From UBA6022 sp035704495 (GTDB lineage: Bacteria > Patescibacteriota > Saccharimonadia > Saccharimonadales > Saccharimonadaceae), in the NCBI GenBank assembly GCA_035704495.1, contig DASSWW010000017.1, positions 1-18,430 on the forward strand: 18,430 bases of DNA, written 5' to 3'. The notes under the pieces were generated by a model. That model was given only the letters and a program-made list of their open reading frames with translations. It ran no database searches and was not told the origin of the DNA. The position numbers and the translations under genes were made by a program. Numbering within the stretch: position 1 is the stretch's first letter; the number at the start of each line of letters is the position of its first letter. Shown piece after piece: positions 13,256 to 18,430 of the stretch.

Positions 13256-15196
13256 TTATAGTAAGCTAATCGGATCTAGTTCGTACTGCCAATGAGTTGG
13301 TGGTAAAAATGACACTATTTCGACAAGGGCGGCGCGTTTTGGTGATTTTAAGGTGAGCTGCCAGCGGTAGGTGTCGCGCTGTCGTTCGTAAAATGCCGGT
13401 GTCGGTCCCAATATTTGTACGCCGTCTATTGCTTTCGCGCGTAATTCTTTGGCGAGTTTCTGAGCGTTTTTAATCGCCGCGGCTTCGGTTTTATAGATGC
13501 AGGTTAGCTTTAATAGATAAGTGAATGGCGGAAAATGTGCTCGGTTGCGCTCTCGTAAAGTAGCAGCGTAAAAATGCGGATAGTTTTGCGTCAGTCCATC
13601 AGTCACCGCGGGATGGGTCGGCTGGTAACTTTGTACAATCACACTTGTTGGGTGATGCGAGCGCCCAACCCGGCCAATTACCTGGGCGAGTAGCTGAAAG
13701 GTGCGTTCACTTGCGCCATAATCCGGCAGACTTAAGCCGCTGTCGGCTTGCACAACGCCCACGCTTCGCAGCTTGGGTAGATCCAAACCTTTGGCGATGA
13801 CCTGAGTACCGACAATCAGGTCTATTGCGCCGCTATACAACTCTTGGTACCGTTGTTCGACTGTCTCGCCGGTATCGGTATCACCGTCGAATCGAGCAAT
13901 AATTTTATCAGGAAAAAGTTTGCGCAGCTCAGCTTCGATTAGTTTTGTGCCGATACCTTTATGGATAATGTCAGCAGCACTACACTCCGGGCAGCTGGTA
14001 GGGACGGTTTCGATAATACCGCAAATATGACAACGAAGGTGATGTTTGTCTGCATGCAATGTCAGCGGTATAAAGCAGCGTGGACACATGGCCGACCAGC
14101 CGCAATTTTCGCATAGGGTAGTTGCAGCGCTACCGCGGCGATTATGAAACACGAGTGCCTGCTGACCGCTAGCGAATGTTTCTGATAGTTGTACAAGCAA
14201 TTTATCTGATAAAAAGCGATGTTGTTTGAAGTTAGTGCGCTTTGTCATATCAACCAATGTGACGTTTGGTTTGACGGCGTCGTCGCGGGCACGAGTGGCC
14301 ATAGTAATAATGGGGCGTTTAGACTTTTCGGCAAGGTAGTAATCAGCAATAGCTGGGGTCGCGCTACCAAGAACAACTTTGGCGTTGTGGTACGATGCAA
14401 GTATACTGGCCGCGCGTAGGGCAGAATAGCGCGGCGCTTGCTCTTGTTTTAGGCTTGGTTCGTGCGCTTCATCGATAATGATTAGTCCAACATGCGGTAG
14501 TGGCAGAAAAAGCGCTGATCGTGGACCAATGACGACTTGCGGAGTTTTGCTATACAAACTACGGCGCCATGCCGTATGTCGCTCGGCTTCGGTTTGGCGC
14601 GAATGAGTCAGGATTGTATTCTCAAAATAATGTGAAAACTCATCGACTAATTGGGATGTTAAGGCAATTTCAGGAACTAATAAGATGACGGATTGTCCGC
14701 GGGAGAGAGCTCGTTTTGTTAGTTCGATGTAGACGTGTGTTTTGCCAGATCCTGTCACGCCGTGAAGTAGTGCCGTGCCTGGAGTCATTTGTTCGACCGT
14801 AGTAATAGCCGTCGTTTGTTCGCTAGTGAATACAATTTTTGTTCGGTCTCGCATAGCTTCATAAGGTATGATATTGCGCTCGCGACGTGATTTTTGCAAC
14901 CCGCGCGGCAAGATGGTTTGTAGGACGGTAGCAAGATGTGTGGCGTAATAGTCGCTCAGCCATAGTGCTAGCTTGACTATAGGTTCGGGTAACGGCTGTT
15001 CTTCGATAACACTAGTAATCGCTTTTGTTTCGTAGGCCGGCTTTTTGGTTGCGCGCAGGATCACTCCTGTTAAAGATTTTTTGCCAACCTCAATAATAAC
15101 TAATTGTCCTATGGTAAGTGCTGTGTCTGATGCGTATGTAAAATAAACATTGTTAGCCCTTATGATTTGGTTTGGCGCGACTTCGTAGTAGTGCAT
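13256..15196 (-). CDS. priA: Primosomal protein N', replication restart helicase
   Basis: The 646-residue product has the PriA N-terminal DNA-binding region (about 1-100), Walker A GVTGSGKT (146-153), Walker B DEAH (242-245), GSAT (277-280, motif III), the eight-cysteine zinc module inserted in the helicase (C362, C365, C371, C374, C389, C392, C402, C405), GTQVIAKG (463-470) and QVIGRVGR (505-512, motif VI), and a C-terminal domain. It reloads the replicative helicase at collapsed forks. It is shorter than E. coli PriA (732). It leads the minus-strand cluster priA-def-fmt. The start ATG 15196 has no SD and lies seven bases from a TATACT, so leaderless expression is likely. Confidence 0.96.
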   Translation of the reverse strand: MHYYEVAPNQIIRANNVYFTYASDTALTIGQLVIIEVGKKSLTGVILRATKKPAYETKAITSVIEEQPLPEPIVKLALWLSDYYATHLATVLQTILPRGLQKSRRERNIIPYEAMRDRTKIVFTSEQTTAITTVEQMTPGTALLHGVTGSGKTHVYIELTKRALSRGQSVILLVPEIALTSQLVDEFSHYFENTILTHSRQTEAERHTAWRRSLYSKTPQVVIGPRSALFLPLPHVGLIIIDEAHEPSLKQEQAPRYSALRAASILASYHNAKVVLGSATPAIADYYLAEKSKRPIITMATRARDDAVKPNVTLVDMTKRTNFKQHRFLSDKLLVQLSETFASGQQALVFHNRRGSAATTLCENCGWSAMCPRCFIPLTLHADKHHLRCHICGIIETVPTSCPECSAADIIHKGIGTKLIEAELRKLFPDKIIARFDGDTDTGETVEQRYQELYSGAIDLIVGTQVIAKGLDLPKLRSVGVVQADSGLSLPDYGASERTFQLLAQVIGRVGRSHHPTSVIVQSYQPTHPAVTDGLTQNYPHFYAATLRERNRAHFPPFTYLLKLTCIYKTEAAAIKNAQKLAKELRAKAIDGVQILGPTPAFYERQRDTYRWQLTLKSPKRAALVEIVSFLPPTHWQYELDPISLL

Positions 15197-15203
15197 AGTT
15201 ACT

Positions 15204-15211
15204 AGTATACT
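15204..15211. promoter_or_regulatory. Palindromic -10 shared by divergent priA and PRTase-like genes
   Basis: AGTATACT is a perfect palindrome giving TATACT on both strands (plus 15206-15211; minus 15209-15204). The whole gap between the two start codons is only 29 bp. The minus transcript would start at the priA ATG; the plus one about eight bases before ATG 15226. No good -35 on either side. Confidence 0.55.
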
Positions 15212-15225
15212 GATAAACTATAGAT

Positions 15226-15882
15226 ATGTATTTCGAAAGTCGTGCCCAAGCTGGGCAAATTTTGGCCGCCCGACTCGTTGATAAGTATCGTTACGAAAAC
15301 TGTGTAGTGGTAGCGTTAAGCGATGGCGCTGTGCAAGTGGGCGAACAAATTGCCGGCGAGTTGCACTGTTTGCTCACGATGTTACTTGTTGAGGATATTG
15401 AGGTTCCGGGTGAAAGCCTGAGTTTCGGGGGCGTTTCACAAAGCGGAGGCTTTACGTATAACGGTTCATTTAGTTCTGGTGAAATTCAAGAATACACCAG
15501 CGAGTTCCATGGCTACCTAGAGGAACAAAAGCGCGAAGCGTTTCAACGGATTAATCGTTTGTTAGGTGACGGCGGTGTGATTGATCACGATATGCTTCGC
15601 GATCATACAGTTATTTTAGTAGCCGACGGTATTGATAATGGCGCGGCGCTTGATGTAGCGGTTGATTTTTTGAAACCAATTCGTATTCAGCGTTTGATTG
15701 TCGCGATTCCCGTCGCATCACTACCGGCTGTCGATAAGCTGCATATTTTGGCCGATGAGCTGCACGTGCTTGACGTCAAAGAGAATTATATGGGCACCGA
15801 CCACTACTACGAGGCCAATGACATTCCGTCGCACGAGGATACAATCGCCAAGATTAATCAAATCGTATTGAATTGGCGTTAA
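15226..15882 (+). CDS. Phosphoribosyltransferase-like protein with degenerate PRPP loop
   Basis: The 218-residue product follows the type I phosphoribosyltransferase pattern of the COG1926-like group: FESRAQAGQILAARL (3-17), VVVALSDGAVQVGEQIAGEL (27-46), a helical hood, then TVILVADGIDNGAALDVAV and RLIVAIPVAS. In active enzymes the PRPP loop reads about V-D-D-G-x-A-T-G. Here it is V-A-D-G-I-D-N-G, so one acidic residue and the Thr are lost. It may bind a nucleotide without transferase activity. The usual GG in the first loop is DG. No signal peptide. There is no SD before ATG 15226 and the predicted leader is very short. It is divergent from priA and upstream of the winged-helix/recJ pair, from which a separate promoter divides it. 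Confidence 0.7.
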   Translation: MYFESRAQAGQILAARLVDKYRYENCVVVALSDGAVQVGEQIAGELHCLLTMLLVEDIEVPGESLSFGGVSQSGGFTYNGSFSSGEIQEYTSEFHGYLEEQKREAFQRINRLLGDGGVIDHDMLRDHTVILVADGIDNGAALDVAVDFLKPIRIQRLIVAIPVASLPAVDKLHILADELHVLDVKENYMGTDHYYEANDIPSHEDTIAKINQIVLNWR

Positions 15883-15888
15883 ACACGC

Positions 15889-15918
15889 TTGCCAAAACGA
15901 TGTAAAAAAGTGTACAAT
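15889..15918 (+). promoter_or_regulatory. Promoter of the winged-helix/recJ operon
   Basis: TTGCCA (15889-15894), 18 bp, TACAAT (15913-15918), with an overlapping TATAAT at 15918-15923. SD AAGGGAAG (15951-15958) lies just before ATG 15961. Confidence 0.65.
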
Positions 15919-15960
15919 ATAATTTAGCAAGAAACAGGGAGTCAGTAAGCAAGGGAAGTT

Positions 15961-16257
15961 ATGTTAGACGTTTTTATTACATCGAGAGTACGCCGAAAAA
16001 TTGTAGTGGTATATGCTAAGTACCCAGATTTTCACACTCATGTTCGTGGTTTGGCTAAATTGATCAAGGAAGACCCAGGTAACATTCAACGTGAGCTAAA
16101 ACGACTCGAAAAAGTTGGCTTTCTGACTTCGGAAAAGCAAGGTAACACGAAAATCTACTCGACAAACAAACAATTCCCAATTTTTAAAGAATTGCAGAGT
16201 ATCGTTATTAAGTCGCAGCAGCACGCTGGCCGTCCAAAACGTTCTTCTGATTTGTAA
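15961..16257 (+). CDS. Small winged-helix (ArsR-like) DNA-binding protein
   Basis: The 98-residue product is one winged helix-turn-helix: FITSRVRRKIVVVYAKYPD, then HVRGLAKLIKEDPGNIQREL (recognition helix NIQRELKRLEKVGFL) and a wing SEKQGNTKIYSTN. There is no metal-binding cysteine pair, so classic ArsR metal sensing is unlikely. The basic tail (GRPKRSS) may add DNA affinity. Its stop and the recJ start share one base (TAATG), so the two proteins are translated as a pair. It could regulate its own operon or the adjacent pilin; no operator can be assigned. Confidence 0.8.
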   Translation: MLDVFITSRVRRKIVVVYAKYPDFHTHVRGLAKLIKEDPGNIQRELKRLEKVGFLTSEKQGNTKIYSTNKQFPIFKELQSIVIKSQQHAGRPKRSSDL

Positions 16258-17957
16258 TGACATTATTTGAGCAAGTATTAAAGGCGCGAGGTCTTGATGG
16301 CAAGACGCGTGATCGTTTTTTATCACCACAATACGAATCAAAACATGATCCATTTTTGTTACCTGACATGCAGGCGGCGGTCGACAGGCTAGTCGTGGCA
16401 CATCAGCAGCAACAAAAAATAACAATTTATGGTGACTATGATATTGATGGATTGACCGCCACAACAGTATTATTAGATGCATTAAAATCATTTGGCTACG
16501 GACATGTCGATGCATTTATTCCGAACCGATTTGTCGAAGGCTATGGACTGACGATTGATGCGGTAGAAAAGATTGCTGCAGCAGGGGCGGAATTGATTCT
16601 GACGGTTGATTGTGGCAGCCTGAGCGAAAAAGAAATTGTTCGGGCTAACGAGCTTGGTGTCGACGTCATTGTGACCGATCATCATAATGTCGCGCCTGTC
16701 CAGCCACCAGCGATAGCAGTGATTAACCCAAAACGCTTGTTGGCAGATTTTCCAGATGAATACGAAAAATTCCAACTGAAAGCCGGGTCGTCCGTGCGGG
16801 GGAAAGCATATCCTTTTCTGGATCTTGCAGGCGTAGGCGTCGCTTTTAAATTAGTGCAGGCATTACAGACGGTATTGGATGGGCTACCCGAGGGTCACGA
16901 GAAGTGGTTATTAGATTTGGTTGCCTTAGGAACGGTCTGTGATATCGTGACATTGGTCGACGAAAACAGAACTAATGTGTATTGGGGGCTAAAAGTACTT
17001 AGTAAAACGCGTCGGCCAGGTCTAAAAGCGCTGATGGCGGTTGCCGCTGTCGAGCCGGATAAAGTCAATGCACGTTCGCTGGGATTTGGGTTGGGTCCAC
17101 GTATGAATGCCGCCGGACGGTTAGAAACAGCGCAACATGCGCTGGACATGCTGCGGGCAGATGATCCAATGGTGGCACTTGAAAAGGCACAGCAGCTGGA
17201 TATGTTAAACCAATCGCGGCGCAGTGACCAAGACAAGATTTTTAAGGCAGCGATTATTCAGGCCGAACAATACAAAAACGATCCTGTCTTGGTGGTTAGT
17301 CATCCGGATTGGAATCACGGTATTATTGGCATTGTGGCAGCAAAATTACTTGAAAAGTATAAAAAACCGACGTATGTACTGCAAGAAATGGGTGATGAAA
17401 GCAAAGGTTCGGCACGTAGTTACGGTGATTTTAGTGCGGCCGATGCAATTCGGGCCAGTGACGATATTATTACCAAAGGCGGCGGGCATAAACTAGCGGC
17501 TGGAGTGACGATGCCGACCGCTAATATCGGGGCGTTTCGCCAGCGGGTCAATGAATTTTATCAATCGAAAGATTTATTTAACCAAGCGGCACTATTGCTA
17601 CCAAAAGAAGATGTCGTCGTGGCAAATTTTGCTGATATTGACGAGACACTTTTAGAACAATTAAAGCAACTGGAACCATGTGGCAATGGCAATCCCGACC
17701 CAGTTTTTAAAAGTCATAATGTATTAGTGACGAACGTGCGTCGTATGGGTGCCGATGCCCAGCATGTCAAACTAGAACTGCAAGATGAGCATAAAAAATC
17801 CATGCAATTCCTGGCGTTCAACGCACCAGAATCATTTTTTGTTGAACCTGGTGAGTACGTGACGATTTGGTTTCAACCAACAGTCAACGAATGGCAGGGT
17901 AGGCGTACTATTGAAGGAAGGCTGCTACATCTTGAAATAACAGAAATTCGGGCGTAG
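16257..17957 (+). CDS. recJ: Single-stranded-DNA-specific exonuclease RecJ
   Basis: The 566-residue product has the DHH phosphoesterase motifs: YGDYDIDG (58-65), VDCG (117-120, D118), TDHH (140-143) and a later VALGTVCDIV. The linker helix and the DHHA1 domain follow, with GGGHKLAAG (about 406-414), then the C-terminal OB domain with LEPCGNGNPDPVF. All main Mn2+ ligands are visible. RecJ degrades ssDNA 5' to 3' in recombination and mismatch or base-excision repair. Length is close to E. coli RecJ (577). It starts one base inside the preceding winged-helix gene. Confidence 0.95.
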   Translation: MTLFEQVLKARGLDGKTRDRFLSPQYESKHDPFLLPDMQAAVDRLVVAHQQQQKITIYGDYDIDGLTATTVLLDALKSFGYGHVDAFIPNRFVEGYGLTIDAVEKIAAAGAELILTVDCGSLSEKEIVRANELGVDVIVTDHHNVAPVQPPAIAVINPKRLLADFPDEYEKFQLKAGSSVRGKAYPFLDLAGVGVAFKLVQALQTVLDGLPEGHEKWLLDLVALGTVCDIVTLVDENRTNVYWGLKVLSKTRRPGLKALMAVAAVEPDKVNARSLGFGLGPRMNAAGRLETAQHALDMLRADDPMVALEKAQQLDMLNQSRRSDQDKIFKAAIIQAEQYKNDPVLVVSHPDWNHGIIGIVAAKLLEKYKKPTYVLQEMGDESKGSARSYGDFSAADAIRASDDIITKGGGHKLAAGVTMPTANIGAFRQRVNEFYQSKDLFNQAALLLPKEDVVVANFADIDETLLEQLKQLEPCGNGNPDPVFKSHNVLVTNVRRMGADAQHVKLELQDEHKKSMQFLAFNAPESFFVEPGEYVTIWFQPTVNEWQGRRTIEGRLLHLEITEIRA

Positions 17958-17968
17958 CTCGACACCTG

Positions 17969-18010
17969 TAAAATACACCCCGGTCATACCGTTTGCGCTA
18001 ATGACGGGTG
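17969..18010 (+). promoter_or_regulatory. Possible pilin promoter and leader hairpin
   Basis: TAAAAT (17969-17974) is a possible -10, without a clear -35. Just after it, CACCC-CG-GTCAT (17976-17987) can pair with ATGACGGGTG (18001-18010), leaving a 2-base bulge and a 13-base loop. No U-tract follows, so it is more likely leader structure than a recJ terminator. Confidence 0.4.
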
Positions 18011-18029
18011 GGATGTTATAAATGAAAGC

Positions 18030-18430
18030 ATGGCAAAACCGTGGGCATCAAAACAAACAGGTTTTACGATCGTTGAACTTCTTATCGTCATCGTAGTGAT
18101 CGGTATTCTGGCGGCCATTACTATTGTGGCGTATAACGGCATTCAAGAACGGGCACGTGATATCCAACGCCAAAGTGATATTGCCGCTATTGGCAAAGCA
18201 CTACAGATATGGTCAATCAACAGCGCTAAATCATTTGAGCAAATGAACACAGGTTATAACAGTATGCCAGCGACGGGCTATTACAACAGCGCTTATGAGA
18301 GTGGCGAATCAGTTCAGCAAGTGTTGGTCAATGGTGACTATATTCCTGAGAGTGTCGAGGGTGAAGCAGGCGCACGCTACATGCTCACTCGCTGTACCGA
18401 TGCAGCTGACGGTCGGCGCGTCGTGCTTGC
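18030..18430 (+). CDS. Type IV pilin-like protein, 3' partial
   Basis: ATG 18030 opens a frame that runs off the window (133 complete codons). The N-terminus MAKPWASKQTG is followed by FTIVELLIVIVVIGILAAI. This is a textbook class III signal: cleavage and N-methylation by prepilin peptidase between G and F, with the conserved Glu at position +5. The helix continues to about residue 45, then a globular part begins; C122 is the only cysteine seen. Such pilins build type IV pili used for surface attachment, twitching and DNA uptake, and are widespread in Saccharibacteria. SD is poor (GAAAG next to the ATG). Major or minor status cannot be told without the rest of the gene and its neighbours. Confidence 0.9.
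   Translation, partial: MAKPWASKQTGFTIVELLIVIVVIGILAAITIVAYNGIQERARDIQRQSDIAAIGKALQIWSINSAKSFEQMNTGYNSMPATGYYNSAYESGESVQQVLVNGDYIPESVEGEAGARYMLTRCTDAADGRRVVL

Noticed and set aside
18022..18024. ATG eight bases before the pilin start
   Set aside because: It is in a different frame and gives no pilin-like sequence.
1..18430. tRNA, rRNA, CRISPR array, riboswitch or prophage
   Set aside because: The gaps between genes are short and show no cloverleaf, spaced direct repeats or known riboswitch core that I can recognise by eye.

Overview
This window reads as chromosomal DNA from a Patescibacteria (CPR) bacterium, most likely Saccharibacteria (TM7). This is inferred from gene content, not from a marker tree. 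The clues are a small KGG-motif protein, a DUF5663 protein, a ribosomal S1 with only four S1 domains, a 590-residue IF2 with almost no N-terminal extension, and a pilin with a TG|FTIVELLIV leader. TGA is used as a stop (fmt, def, the DUF1232 gene), so the code is standard and not the recoded one of Gracilibacteria/SR1. I see no tRNA, rRNA, CRISPR array or insertion sequence.

Layout. (1) 1-2865, plus strand: three exported or membrane-anchored proteins. They are an M14 zinc carboxypeptidase behind Ig-like domains (5' truncated by the window edge), a DUF3152 metzincin, and an anchored helical protein that overlaps the metzincin gene at TAATG. (2) 2866-3942: a DUF1232 membrane protein and a KGG protein, separated by a 354-bp gap holding several hairpins, palindromes and strong promoters. 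(3) 3995-5237, minus strand: a ROK-family kinase-like gene overlapping a metallopeptidase with a zinc ribbon. (4) 5322-8878, plus strand: an LPETG surface protein, then rpsA (S1) and infB (IF2), ending at a classic terminator. (5) 8976-11790, plus strand: a 787-residue unknown membrane protein and a DUF5663 protein in one operon. (6) 11775-15196, minus strand: priA-def-fmt, the widely conserved replication-restart and formyl-Met cluster. (7) 15226-18430, plus strand: a phosphoribosyltransferase-like protein with a degenerate PRPP loop, a winged-helix regulator overlapping recJ by one base, and the start of a type IV pilin.

How it fits together. The core genes cover initiation of translation (S1, IF2, Fmt), N-terminal maturation (Def) and genome repair or restart (PriA, RecJ). 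The accessory genes mostly face the envelope: hydrolases, an LPETG protein, a pilin and the large repeat-bearing membrane protein. That suits a small episymbiont, but this is inference. The most unusual signals are in the non-coding DNA: a 14-nt perfect complementarity between the 5' and 3' UTRs of the DUF1232 transcript, paired palindromes around the KGG promoter, a hairpin sitting exactly between the S1 Shine-Dalgarno and its AUG, a palindromic -10 shared by priA and its divergent neighbour, and a set of genes whose -10 boxes lie so close to the start codon that their mRNAs should be leaderless or nearly so.
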